A model generated the notes under the pieces. The model saw only the letters and a program-made list of their open reading frames with translations, did not search any database and was not told the origin of the DNA. Shown here piece by piece: positions 1 through 9,318 of a DNA stretch of 64,000 nt (within the stretch, counting starts at the first letter, position 1; each line of letters opens with the position of its first letter). The DNA is from Euglena gracilis (lineage: Eukaryota; Euglenida; Euglenophyceae; Euglenales). A program made the translations under genes and the position numbers. The stretch spans positions 32,878,399 to 32,942,398 of the forward strand of contig CP154957.1 of the NCBI GenBank assembly GCA_039621445.1, written 5' to 3'.

Positions 1-540
1 TTGGTTTGTTTGGCTGATGATCCATCCAATGAATGAGAGTCTGAGCTTTGGTTTGGGGATGATGTTTTCAGGCACCAATTTGGCAAGGTGTACAAAACTA
101 CTCAAGGGTTGGGACACTTTGAATTTTTTTTGTGGCGGTTAATCAAAATTAATCGAGGGAAAGGCACAGTTAATCGAAAATTGGTTAATCGCTTGTTGAC
201 CCCCAGTTAACCATGGTTAATCGCTTGACCCCAATAATAACGGTTAATTGCCCAACCCTGCATAAAGTTGTTTTTTTTTTGCACTTTTTGGATGTTTTTG
301 ACCATTTTTGGGCAAATTTTGAACTTAGTATGGTTTGGGTGTTTCATAACGAGTTTTTTTCAATGAAAATTTCCTTTTGTTTTTTTTGGATTTTTTTGGC
401 GTTTTTTTAAAAAAAAACACGTTTTTTTTTATAATAAAAAAAACAAAAAAACGCCAACTATGGCTCCAACTGATCCAAAACAGGAATGTAAAGGCGAACG
501 CCCCTTCACCAACGCCGAAGCAACAAACAAATGGGGTTGA

Positions 541-590
541 GCCCCCGCATCCCCCCCCGCGTCCCCCCCCGCGTCCCCCCCGCGTCCCCA
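541..590. repeat. C-rich CCCCCGCGT short tandem tract, copy 1
   Basis: Short units of C-runs separated by GCGT or GCAT. The same motif recurs at 1174-1231. On the minus strand it reads as glycine-rich nonsense in several frames, which explains the overlapping open frames here. Confidence 0.75.
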
Positions 591-1173
591 CCAAGTGGCT
601 TGGTGTCCTTTTTTTGTAGAGGCTTTTCGATGAAACCGTCTGAGGTTTAGGATTTTTTTTTGTGAAAATGTTGGACTGCCAGTCAAGCAACCCCTACTGG
701 TTTTGCAAAGAGTGCCCATTTGCTTCTTCTTTTTTGTTCAGCATAATCAATGCTAATCCTAGACTGTCCCCCCTCAACCATTGCGCACACTTCCATTTTG
801 TATCCTTTTTTTGTGGACACCTTTCCCATCGCCCGTTTTGGCGGATCCATTCCCAAAAATTACCAAAATATTAAAGGGTGGAATCAACATCAACACAAAT
901 ACAATCCTTTTCCGAAACTGCATGCACGAGGCAAATTCCTATTTTTATGATATGCCGCCAAATTTGGAATTTTTTGAGGATGGGGCACTACCCCCCTCCA
1001 TTTGAACCACCCGAGCATTTGGGTTGGTTTAAAAAAATTTCAGGCACTGAAATTTTTTTGCCTTTGAACCAATTTACACATGGCGCGAAGCGCCGAAGGA
1101 AAAATTTTAGCGTTTTTGGGTACCTGGAAAATGGGTCCAAAAAATGGTATTTCATGGTACCCAGAATGGTGGT

Positions 1174-1231
1174 GCCCCCGCGTCCCCCCCCCCCCCGCCC
1201 CCCCCCCCCCCCGCGTCCCCCCCGCGTCCCC
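1174..1231. repeat. C-rich CCCCCGCGT short tandem tract, copy 2
   Basis: Second CCCCCGCGT tract, with a C-run of about 15 in the middle. It lies about 100 bp upstream of the first recognisable element C gag sequence. Confidence 0.75.
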
Positions 1232-1334
1232 AAAACCCCCAAAGTCGAGGACCCTCATTTTTGGGGGGGGGGAGGTCGTGGGGTGGGCCGACCTTAGGGT
1301 CACAGGAGCTCCATGGCCACACCCATCCCCCCTT

Positions 1335-1778
1335 CTCTTCTTCATCTTCTTCGCGATCCTCATCGGGAAAACCCGATACACCGGTCATGGTCGACGGGAT
1401 ACCCGGCCACCACGACGGTTTGACGGGAAATCGGGAAACCGCTCCCCCCGTTATCCAGATTCGCGACACAGATCTCGGTGTTCGCTTTGTGGATCGAATG
1501 ATCACCACTCATCCAAATGTCCGCGTTCTCGTTCTCCCCGCCCTGGCCAACGTCATCGCGGTATGAATCGCGGTGACAACGGTCACTCCTCCAACCGCCA
1601 TAAAGTCGGTTTCAAGATATCTTGTTTGGAGGATGACACCCCGGCTTCGGGCAGGGAGGGGGATGAGACCACGGATACCGATTTCGACGAGGCCCGCATG
1701 GCGGTGCGCACGTTGAAATCCGTTTATACCTCTAAAAGGCCCATAGCCGGCTATTCGGCCGGTTCGGACCTGGAGTAG
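1335..1778 (+). pseudogene. gag: Element C gag C-terminus (nucleocapsid, CCHC knuckle)
   Basis: C-terminal piece of a Gag protein. The visible motif is CSLCGSNDHHSSKC (C-X2-C-X4-H-X4-C zinc knuckle), inside Arg/Ser-rich sequence of RNA-binding type. It is followed by VGFKISCLEDDTPASGREGD and a terminal SAGSDLE before UAG. The same order is seen in element A Gag (CSLCGSHNHHSSKC, then VGFKISSLEEGTPASGREGD, then RSAESDLE), which identifies it. The N-terminal capsid part is absent from the window. Upstream of about 1335 the frame runs through unrelated C-rich DNA, so the true start is lost. Confidence 0.85.
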
Positions 1779-1811
1779 GGGAGCCAGAGGTCTGAGGGCA
1801 CGGACCTCTGG
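1776..1811 (+). promoter_or_regulatory. Candidate gag-pol stop-readthrough signal: UAG + 9-bp hairpin (element C)
   Basis: Gag ends in UAG (1776-1778) followed by GGGAG. A perfect 9-bp stem then starts at 1784: CCAGAGGTC (1784-1792) pairs with GACCTCTGG (1803-1811) around a 10-nt loop. The pol frame continues directly after the UAG in the same frame. UAG-G followed by a close RNA structure is the layout of gammaretroviral gag-pol readthrough (established for MLV). Function here is inferred from layout and from conservation in elements A and B. Confidence 0.65.
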
Positions 1812-2253
1812 GCTGATGAACAGATGGAGGTAGGACCTGATCAACCCTGCCCCCCCTGCCCATCTGCCTTCCTGGTCGGTACCCGGAAAATTTTCGGGTC
1901 CCCCACCCCCCACTCCAACTTTCCGCTCGGAACGTTGTGCAAAGTAGGAAAGGGTTCATGGGAAAGCTGGCAAGAAAACCAGCAGAAGTCCTCTCGGACT
2001 TTGAGCATACGCTCAGGTTCAAGGAGGAGCTGGAGGACGAAGGCTGGCGAATGCAGCATGATTACCATGTGGCAGGAAACCGCCCCGTCACCCCTCCGGA
2101 GGCAGTCATCGAGGTGGTATTACACCACACCGAGAACAGAGTCAGACAATTCCATTACGGAATTGACCTGTACGCCTTCGAAGGTGAAGGTGGCAGACCC
2201 TTGCTGGATATCCAGCCGGGTTTCAGGGAACTCTGGTTTTGGCTGGGATACAG
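1779..2253 (+). pseudogene. Element C pol N-terminus fused to accessory X2 fragment
   Basis: Just after the gag UAG, the translation matches the start of element A pol (shared [18 protein letters not shown]). At about 1990 it jumps, in another frame, to sequence matching accessory X2 of A, with LHHTENRVRQFHYGIDLYAF followed by GFRELWFWLGY (A has GFWQLLFWLGF). The intervening protease, RT, RNase H, integrase, chromodomain and X1 are gone. An internal deletion of several kb is the simplest reading. The frame is then cut at 2253 by the LTR of element A and resumes at about 19907. Confidence 0.75.
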
Positions 2254-2680
2254 TGTACGTCCCACCCCGGCTTTTCTACTTAAGGTTTTCCCCTGAAAAG
2301 CCCGTGGGGGGAGTAACAATAAAATTGGCTTCCCTTTTCCCCTTTTGAATGCAAAGCACACAAGCAGAAGAATTGGTGGGACCGCAGTCCCTTATATGAT
2401 TGTGACTTTTGCTCTTTCGAGCTTTGTAAAAGAAAGAAAGAAAACTTCTATTCAATTGGGACTTCGCCCTCAGAATTGTAAAACAGAATTGCAAAGCACC
2501 AAACCCTGTAACCTTGAATTAGGAACCAGTTACTTTCGCTAAGCTTTAGTTCTGAGATTCTCTCTTTGTCTTATGGTTTTAACCATGCCACTGTGTACGG
2601 CCCGGCCGTAGCCAGGTTGTAGGCCGTAGCCCCTTGTATCTGGTACACAGTGCCATGGCAGAATGGCTGCCTGGTACACA
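2254..2680 (-). repeat. Element A 3' LTR
   Basis: On the + strand it runs TGTACGTCCC...GGTACACA. It is a direct repeat of 19480-19906 with two substitutions (near 2456 and 2478). In the sense direction it starts TGTGTACCAGG, and that 10-mer recurs about 30 bp inside the LTR. A TATA-like CATATAAGGG (sense) lies near 2390-2400. The + strand flank is a polypurine tract complement, which fixes the minus orientation. Confidence 0.95.
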
Positions 2681-2690
2681 TCCCCCTCCC
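2681..2690 (-). other. Element A polypurine tract
   Basis: The sense strand reads GGGAGGGGGA immediately before the 3' LTR. This is the expected plus-strand DNA primer site. The same GCCCTGGGAGGGGGATG block occurs at the 3' LTR of element C. Confidence 0.85.
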
Positions 2691-3063
2691 AGGGCTCTGC
2701 CCGATTTCCCTTCTGGACCAGGCCAGTCGGGATGCCAGGCACAGTCCCAGGTTCAGGGAGACAGTACCAGGATACCATGGTCTGGTTCCCAATTACGGTT
2801 ACCTTGTTTGGAGCACAAAGCGCAAAAGAATTCTGACGCGCATGCTGTGCTTTGTGCGTCTTCTTACTTGACACCGTAGTTTCCTTGTGGTCTTGAATCT
2901 TCGCGATCAACATGTTATCCACCGAACTTAAGGCGATTCCGCCATTGTGTCTTGGGACGGCGTTGAAGACGATGATGAAATGCGTATACACGCTCGAGAC
3001 TTCGCTCATTGTTTGGGACTACGCCCATTTCAGCCGAAGCTGATTGTACGAGACAGGAAACCC
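2691..3063 (-). other. Element A 3' untranslated region
   Basis: About 370 bp between the X3 stop codon and the polypurine tract. It contains short minus-strand open frames with no recognisable domain. No gene is supported. Confidence 0.6.
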
Positions 3064-5223
3064 TCAACGTTTGTGGGTTTCCTTGAAGTACTCACCCATG
3101 TGTGGGGCTTGTACCAAGGTCATTTCAGTTGGACGTAAGTCTAAGGTATCCTTGTCAGGATCATCCATGTTGATCCGTGGGATAACCCAACTTTTGACTT
3201 CTTGTATCTCCTTGGGAAGTTCTGTTCTGAGCGTTTCAGCTCGCTTGTGGAGGTAAATTTGCAAGTTTTCCCAGAAAACTCTCGGAAAAGTTGCAGGCCA
3301 AATGTAGTAGTTCCATCTTGGATGATTTGCTGGTACCTGTGGTGGCATGCCAGGCATAGCGTTGAAATCAACGTTATGCACGCGGGATGCACAGGCACAA
3401 CGGGTTATATGGGGTTTCAGAATGGAGCCAACCCATTCTGAATAGTGTTCGTATCCATGTCGTTCTGGTGGGTACTCAGGGAGTAACCAACGTTGTGTGG
3501 TTTCAGAAACCGTTGAAGGCTTTGTAAACAGTGGGTAGATGACGCGTTTCCAGTCGTCATCATTGAACAGCAGGGGCAATCGCCCTTTTGTACATTCCAC
3601 AGCCAGTCTGATTCCGCCGGAATCAGTTTGGAAGTCAAAGGCGATTCCGCCGCGCTCAAAAGCATCAGCTTTCTTGAAACTTTTGAATTGGTACATTTGT
3701 CGTTTCGATTTGTAGTAGTTCAGGAAATCTTCAAGAACTTCCTCGTTTCCGGGTACGATCTTGAGATTTCCGCCATCTGCGGGCAACAATATGTCTGCCC
3801 GTAGGCAGTTGACACAGAAAACTGGTACGTCACGGTCTCTGTCCTCTTCCGACCACCGGAAGTTGTTCAGTTTTCTCCAGGCAAGCATACAATCACCACA
3901 AATCAGGGCGGCTGTGTTTGGCACGAATTCATTGTGGTGAAAGTTCTTAAGTTTGTTGTCTGCGTAACAGACATGCACAGCGGGCATGCTGTTACGGATG
4001 TTGTGACAGACTGTACAGAGCCAGGTTGTTTGGCCATTCGGCCGATTGTCAAACAGGAATGTCTCCCCAAGGTATTGGGCAAACACTCTTGGTGATCTGG
4101 CATTGTAGAATCGCCAAATATGTCGAACATAGTAATTGTACCTCTCTTCGTTGAAGAAAAGCGGTTGAATCCACTTGTTCAACAGTTGTCCGCGTTCGCG
4201 GGCTAATTGTATGTTGACAATGCGTTCTCCGACGCTCGGCAGGTTGGAGATAATGTCTTCTTGCCAAAGTGTGGCATTATCATCAACCGGCATGTTGTCA
4301 TCTTGTGAGGTCTCCGACGTTGTATCTTGTCGCGTTCTACCTCGAATGGTAGAAGTGACCCGGCTTTTCCCGGCCACTTCGGTATATGTCGGGGCTGGTG
4401 TGGTAGCGGCTGAGGTTTTCGCCTTCTTTCCTGATTTGCTACCACTCCCAGGCGGTGGTGGTTTTGGCTCGTTGTGTCGCTCAGCCGGTTTGCATGGTTC
4501 TGCAAGCTGAGGTTTGGCTTTGGACTTACTGCCTTTCTCTTTCCGCTGCGGCGGAAGAGGGCGTTCTGCAGGCGATTTTGGAGCAGGTTTGGCTGTTGGT
4601 GTGGTAGTAGTAGTGGTATTAGATGGTACGTCAGCAGCCGTCGGTACCACCTGTTCAGGTGTGTGTACCACTACGGGTGTTGTGTCATGTGCTGGCGTTT
4701 GTTCGACCGTAGTCGATTCGGTTGTTGTCACCGCTTCGGGTGTTTGGACATCAACCGCGTCTGCGGCCAGTGTTGTTGTCGAAGCCGGAGCTTCTTGTGT
4801 GGTTTCTTCGCCAAGTCCCGTGTCGCGGGGACTTCGCGTCGAAGAAGAAGACCTCGATCGCACCATTGCAACCATCGAGGCTACGCCACTTCGGACGCTA
4901 CCGAGGACGCGTCCAGCGGCTCGTCCGACTTCAGGTGGTATAAGTACAAAGTCGTTTGGGTCTGTCCATCTTTCGGCCATTTCTTCGTCAGTGTGATTTC
5001 TCTTACGACTGGAGCATTTGCCCAGACGGAAGGAACCGTGTCTGACGAAGGTACAGGGGCTATTGTAGATTCCGAAGGCACTTCGGCCGTTGTGGCTATT
5101 GTAGGCCCTCCGGCCATTGGAGGTTCCGTGGGTGCCTCCGGTTCTGTTTCTGGTAATGGTGTTTGTGGTCGTTGCTGAACAGGCGTTGTGGGTGGCACTT
5201 CGGCCCTTAGAGCCTGTTGTACG
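3064..5223 (-). CDS. Accessory protein X3 (Cys-rich, unknown function)
   Basis: Open frame of about 720 codons. The first ATG gives 638 aa, and the frame is open back to a UAG at 5226-5224. The N-terminal third is Thr/Pro/Ala-rich and low-complexity, with a short GRVLGSVRSGVASMVAMV stretch that element C shares (GRVLGAVVTGITAVAAAL). The C-terminal domain has paired cysteines in order: CTVC (4017-4006), HVC (3976-3968), CGDC (3900-3889) and CVNC (3816-3805). This resembles a zinc-binding module. PGMPPQVPANHPR near the C-terminus is nearly identical in element C. It matches no family I know, and its position after integrase is where envelope or other accessory genes sit. It has no convincing signal peptide or transmembrane helix. 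Function unknown. Confidence 0.75.
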   Translation of the reverse strand, partial: RTTGSKGRSATHNACSATTTNTITRNRTGGTHGTSNGRRAYNSHNGRSAFGIYNSPCTFVRHGSFRLGKCSSRKRNHTDEEMAERWTDPNDFVLIPPEVGRAAGRVLGSVRSGVASMVAMVRSRSSSSTRSPRDTGLGEETTQEAPASTTTLAADAVDVQTPEAVTTTESTTVEQTPAHDTTPVVVHTPEQVVPTAADVPSNTTTTTTPTAKPAPKSPAERPLPPQRKEKGSKSKAKPQLAEPCKPAERHNEPKPPPPGSGSKSGKKAKTSAATTPAPTYTEVAGKSRVTSTIRGRTRQDTTSETSQDDNMPVDDNATLWQEDIISNLPSVGERIVNIQLARERGQLLNKWIQPLFFNEERYNYYVRHIWRFYNARSPRVFAQYLGETFLFDNRPNGQTTWLCTVCHNIRNSMPAVHVCYADNKLKNFHHNEFVPNTAALICGDCMLAWRKLNNFRWSEEDRDRDVPVFCVNCLRADILLPADGGNLKIVPGNEEVLEDFLNYYKSKRQMYQFKSFKKADAFERGGIAFDFQTDSGGIRLAVECTKGRLPLLFNDDDWKRVIYPLFTKPSTVSETTQRWLLPEYPPERHGYEHYSEWVGSILKPHITRCACASRVHNVDFNAMPGMPPQVPANHPRWNYYIWPATFPRVFWENLQIYLHKRAETLRTELPKEIQEVKSWVIPRINMDDPDKDTLDLRPTEMTLVQAPHMGEYFKETHKR

Positions 5224-5226
5224 CTA
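5224..5226 (-). promoter_or_regulatory. Single in-frame UAG between X2 and X3
   Basis: X2 (8106-5227) and X3 (from 4980, open from 5223) are in the same reading frame and separated only by this UAG, followed by CGT. In element C the homologous X2 and X3 regions lie in one uninterrupted frame. The UAG is either a nonsense mutation or a leaky stop. A second possibility is that the natural linker uses the frame open at 5312-4881, which is Pro/Thr-rich like the linker of C. Confidence 0.45.
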
Positions 5227-7835
5227 CCTTCTCCGCTTTTCAGAATCCGCAGATGCGGAGGAGACGGAGCGTGTGCTGTGTTCATTGTCTGTCCCTTCTT
5301 CCATTTCCTCATCGTTGGATGACGCAGAAGAGGAAACGGATGAAGTGTCTGACGAGTGTACGGGAGTATGTTCCACAGGCATTGTAGGAGTAGGTGAAGG
5401 TGGGGGCAAACGTTCTGCCGAACGTTTGTTTGTAGGCTTCGCTGCGGCTTTGGGTGTTGTCGTTGTAGATGACGCAGCCATTATAGGTTGTTCAGCTGCA
5501 GACTGCGCTGCTTCGGACTCCGGCGGCTGGGGTTCAGGTTCAGGTTCAGGAAGTTTTATACGTGGTCGTAGACGGAAGTTTTGCCATCCGACAAATCTGT
5601 TTCCTCCCGATCCGCGAGGAAGCCAGTCCAGTATCGGGATGGCCAACCCATCCTTATTTGTACGTTTGCCCTTAAAAAATGGGGCAAAGTCCTCTCTTCG
5701 GAGGGTTTCGCCAAACAGACGTTTGATGTATTTTCGTTTTCCGTCTTCGTCCCATTGAGGCCGAAGAGGGAGGTATTCTTGTGGAAGTGATTGTTTTGGG
5801 TTGAGTAGATTGTAGATTTCCAGAGCATAGGACACCCATGCTCTCCATTGGAAGGTCTGCATATGCAGAAGCATTTGTCGGTGGTTTCGTCTGGCGTATC
5901 CGATTTCCCTGACTTCGAGGGGATTGTGGCAGATGTGTCCGAGTAGTCTTCGTTGTTGTTGGGCCTCCGCCCATTCGCGTTGGTGGGGCTGCGCCCTTTG
6001 TGCATTTGGGCGGTCGGTTGTCCGACCGCGCACGCCAAAGCCCCAGAAGTCCACGGGGAACTTGTGGTGGCAGTGGGTGCACCAAAGCACGAATTTTTGT
6101 GGGTATGTCAGGTCGATTCCGACCACTTGGAAGTGTGGGCCGTAGTGTTCGTTGAGGAAAATTTGGTAATTGTAACAGAACATTTCGTGTGTGACCAATT
6201 GTATGTCCTTTGGAAGTGGGAATACTTCCCATTGTATGCCTTGTGGTCCGATTTCTCGGATATTGTCGAACATTGTCTTCAGTGCGTCAAGGGATGATTC
6301 CCATCCGTATTGTAGCTTTGGATGTGGCAAGTAGTGCGCTTTGCTGGCCGGCATTGCAAATGAACCGAAGTTCAGGCAATGGAATCCAAGCCAGAAAAGT
6401 AGTTGCCAGAAACCCGGCAATTTGTCGATGCCATCCTGGCTTTCGTAACAGGAAATTGTACCGTCGAAGAAAAAGCCACGAGCTTTTTCCTTGTAAAGTC
6501 TGACCATATTGTGATGTACTTCGGGAGCAACAACCCAAGGGTGTTGTCCCTCGTAGTACTCGTGCATAATTGTATCACATCCGTCTGAAATCCAGAACAG
6601 ATGGTCAATCATAAATTGTACGTCCAAGTCGTAACCAGGTGAGCCTTCGCTCTTTCCTTTGCCTTTCTGGCCTTTCTGTCCTTTTGCGGCTTCGCGCTCT
6701 TGTTCGTTCCAACGGTATGCACCGTCTTTTCGGTATGCTCGTGTTTTTCTCCACATTGTAACAGTTACACCAGCGGTGTAATGTCCAGCGATGTCGTCGA
6801 AGGGCTTGTCTGGACGCATTAGATGATAGATTTCTTGTAAAGATCGTTGTACGTTGGACGGGATCGGCAGGTCATCGTTGTCCTGACGATCTCGTTGCGC
6901 GTCCGCGCTTTGTGGGTTGTCGTCCAAACGACGACGTTGTGTGTCGGGCGTTGGACGTGTTTGTGGAGGTGTCGCAAACTCCGGTCCACGCGGACGTTTG
7001 CGTGCGTCAACGTTGTAGGGTTTTGCTGGAGCTGTTAAATGTTGTAGAGCTTCCTTGTAAGTAGCGTGCTGTGCTGGCGACTGAAACCGAGGTTGACCCG
7101 AGAAAGGTTGTCCCGGTTCAACTGGTTGTGTCTGTCCAGCCGAAGCCGGTTGTGAAGGTACAGGTTGTGGAGCGGTCGTAACAGGAGGTACCCGTACAGG
7201 AATTGTAGATTGTGCGGGTGGTTTTGCGCGTGCCGACTGCGCGGCTTGAGCAGGGGGTCCTGTTCTTTGTATAGGTGTAGGTTGGTTTGAACCTGCTGCG
7301 GATGCGGCAGGCTGAGTGGCAGTCGATTGTGCAGTCGAAACTGCTTGTACCGGTGTTGTCTGTGGTGCCGGAGTAGGTTGAGCTACTGGCGGCACAAGGT
7401 TCGACGCAGAAGCGAGTTGTTCTGTTGGACCAGGTGGATGTGGGGGTGCATTCACACGTAAAACTTGGGGTAGTGCCCAGGTGGGAATACCCAAAATTTT
7501 GGCGTTTGGTCCCCTTCCATCCATTATCACTCCTTGTACGTTGATGGTTCCCAAATGGGATCCCAGTTCGTAAATTTTGTCGAGTGGAAGGTATTGTTCG
7601 TTCTGAGTTGTGTAAGCAAAATCTCCAGATTGTGGCACTCGTTCATAGTGAATGTTGTCCACTACGGGATGCAGAGGGTGTTCTCCGACAACCCGTATCG
7701 CTGTCGGTTCCGGCAGCGGTACAGCGGGGGTTGTCGGCGGCTGTTGTGGCGAAGATTGTACAGGTTGCGGTGATTGTACAGCTTGTGGTGGTTGGGGTTG
7801 TACAGATTGTACGATTGGGTGGTTCGTCTGTTTCC
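5227..7835 (-). CDS. Accessory protein X2 (CTHCHH motif, Pro/Gln-rich N-terminus)
   Basis: The frame is open from 8106, but homology to element B starts at about 7835. The N-terminal half is a Pro/Gln/Ala/Thr-rich linker. A compact region follows with IDHLFWISDGCDTIM, LFWLGFHCLNFGSFAM and WCTHCHHKFPVDFWGFGVRG (about 6090-6020), then HICH and FQWRAWVSYALEIYNLL. Element C keeps all of these blocks (for example CCKYCWQEFPVDFWGFGVRG and FWWRAWTTYVMEVYIHL) despite very different codon use, so the protein has been under selection. Cys/His spacing suggests metal binding. No known family recognised. In A it is separated from X1 by a frameshift near 7820-7835. Confidence 0.75.
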
Positions 7836-8998
7836 ATGGTATACTCCGGCTCAGGTTCTGCCGTTGTATACTCGTCACATTCGGCCATTTCGGCCATTTC
7901 GTCGGTATATTGTTCGTCGTATGGCTCTTCGGCCTCCATAGCGTATTGTGATTGTGTGCCAGCCTCCCAGTTCCGGGCAGGCGGCATGCGTGGGGGAGAA
8001 GAAAAACGTTGTTGCGGTAAATATATTGGTTCTTGCATTTGTACGTCACCCATCTCACTTTCTGTGAGTTCTGGAGTATAGCGGCGCATGTGTTCCGCGT
8101 AAGCACCCACTGGGTGCACTCCGCGGAGCACAGGCGGGACCAGGACTCCCAGGTCCCTGAGGGTTACATTGTCTGGAAATCCGGATTCTCCGGGTTGGAA
8201 GAAAATTCTGCCAGCTATCGTACTCTGGGACCACATGTCCCAGGTGGCGATAGGTTTGTTGGCGATTGCAAGCAATTGTCGGCAGTAGGAATCCCACATC
8301 ACTCGGATGAAGGGATCCGGTCTGTCCTCTGCGCACATGCGCAGAGCGTTCCGAATTGTATCTGTTGAAGCCGTTGTCAGTTCACCCATGTATTTGGGGA
8401 ACCGAGGCATCACAGGAGCGGCATACTGCCTTTGGGGTTCTGGTTGTGTGGCATACTGCCCTTGTGGAGGTTGTGCGGCATACTGCCCTTGCGACGGTTG
8501 AGCGGGGTAATAACGACTGTGAAGTTGTTCAGCCAGTCGTCGTTGTTCTGACACCGCATACTGTTGTTCTACTGTCGCAAAAGCAGCGCGTTGTGCACTA
8601 CTACTGGCCATATCGTATCTCCTGGGGGGCCGCGGTTGTGGCACCGCAAACTGTTCATAGGCAGATTCCGTTTGATGTGGAATCGTGGGTTGAGAGTGTA
8701 AGCCACCAAGTGTAGTTTGTTCTGGGGCAACATGCGGAATCGCATGTTGAGTTACAGGAGGATTGGCCACTACGGGCCTTGCTGCCGAAGCAGCTTGTAC
8801 ATGAAGGGCTGCCACTACGGGCCTTGCTGCCGAAGCAGCTTGTACATGTCGAACGGGGACTTGCTCTCCCCGAGGGAGTACAAGTCCTCGTCCTCCCGAA
8901 GGAGGTTGTGGGTAAGGGGGTCCTCCCGGAGGAGGTTGTCCAGGGGGAACATACGGTTGGGAGGATGGGGGACCAGGTCCCCTTCCTCCAGCATCCAT
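7643..8998 (-). CDS. Accessory protein X1 (Pro/Gln-rich with compact core), frameshifted into X2
   Basis: The probable start is the ATG at 8998 (MDAGGRGPG). The frame is open from 9304, but the upstream part is weakly protein-like. Residues 1-200 are Pro/Gly/Gln/Ala-rich with repeated QAASAARPVVA and PPQGQYA units. A compact core follows (MPRFPKYMGELTTASTDTIR, CAEDRPDPFIRVMWDSYCRQ, LRDLGVLVPPVLRGVHPVGA), then an acidic Glu/Thr/Tyr tail. At about 7830 the good frame moves into X2; in element B these parts run on in one frame, apart from a UAA. X1 and X2 are therefore probably one protein, and A carries a 1-nt shift or uses frameshifting. No known domain recognised. Confidence 0.7.
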   Translation of the reverse strand: MDAGGRGPGPPSSQPYVPPGQPPPGGPPYPQPPSGGRGLVLPRGEQVPVRHVQAASAARPVVAALHVQAASAARPVVANPPVTQHAIPHVAPEQTTLGGLHSQPTIPHQTESAYEQFAVPQPRPPRRYDMASSSAQRAAFATVEQQYAVSEQRRLAEQLHSRYYPAQPSQGQYAAQPPQGQYATQPEPQRQYAAPVMPRFPKYMGELTTASTDTIRNALRMCAEDRPDPFIRVMWDSYCRQLLAIANKPIATWDMWSQSTIAGRIFFQPGESGFPDNVTLRDLGVLVPPVLRGVHPVGAYAEHMRRYTPELTESEMGDVQMQEPIYLPQQRFSSPPRMPPARNWEAGTQSQYAMEAEEPYDEQYTDEMAEMAECDEYTTAEPEPEYTMETDEPPNRTICTTPTTTSCTITATCTIFATTAADNPRCTAAGTDSDTGCRRTPSASRSGQHSL

Positions 8999-9318
8999 CT
9001 TGAGAAAGAGCAGATAGTAGCGAGTACTGAGCTGTGGGGAAACAGAGAAGTAAGACATTCTATGGTAACATTGTACGCATGCAATCAAATGTGCACAAAC
9101 ACAAAAATATTTGTATGTTTGTATCAATTGTAAAATCAAAATTGTAGCTCCAAGTGTAAAAGTACTTTGTATAGGACCGTAGTCCTTTAGCGAAAAGTCC
9201 TTCGCTAGGGACAAAATGGTTTGGCATCCGCCCATTATACATTTTGGCATCCGCCCATTATACATTTTGTCAAAAGTCCAGGCTATGGACAAAATCTTGG
9301 ACATTTGTACATTATCCC
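8999..9318 (-). other. Pol-X1 intergenic region with 24-bp tandem duplication
   Basis: About 320 bp between the pol stop and the X1 ATG. A unit ggcatccgcccattatacat occurs twice in tandem at about 9220-9267; element B has one copy. The sense sequence just before the X1 ATG is TTTCTCAAG, which could act as a 3' splice site for a subgenomic mRNA. That is only a suggestion. Confidence 0.5.

Larger units (their letters stand above)
1..1334. other. Non-coding AT-rich/C-rich flank
   Basis: I see no gene here. Positions about 119-260 hold a loose cluster of GTTAATCG/GGTTAAT repeats. Positions 245-440 are rich in T and A runs. Two C-rich CCCCCGCGT tracts are listed separately. The open frames in this stretch are low-complexity on both strands and have no recognisable domain. 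Homology to element C gag begins only at about 1335, so C is truncated or interrupted on its left side. Confidence 0.6.

Noticed and set aside
325-719. Gly-rich minus-strand frames over the 541-590 C-tract
   Set aside because: They are translations of the CCCCCGCGT repeat in several phases at once; low complexity only.
4474-5178. Long + strand open frames antisense to X3/X2 (e.g. 4474-5178, 4514-4996)
   Set aside because: Cys/Arg/Val-rich mirror of Thr/Pro/Ala codons on the coding strand; no domain, and not preserved in element C.
3064-8998. X1-X3 as a retroviral envelope
   Set aside because: No signal peptide, furin-like site, fusion peptide or transmembrane anchor is visible; Cys pairs look like metal-binding knuckles.
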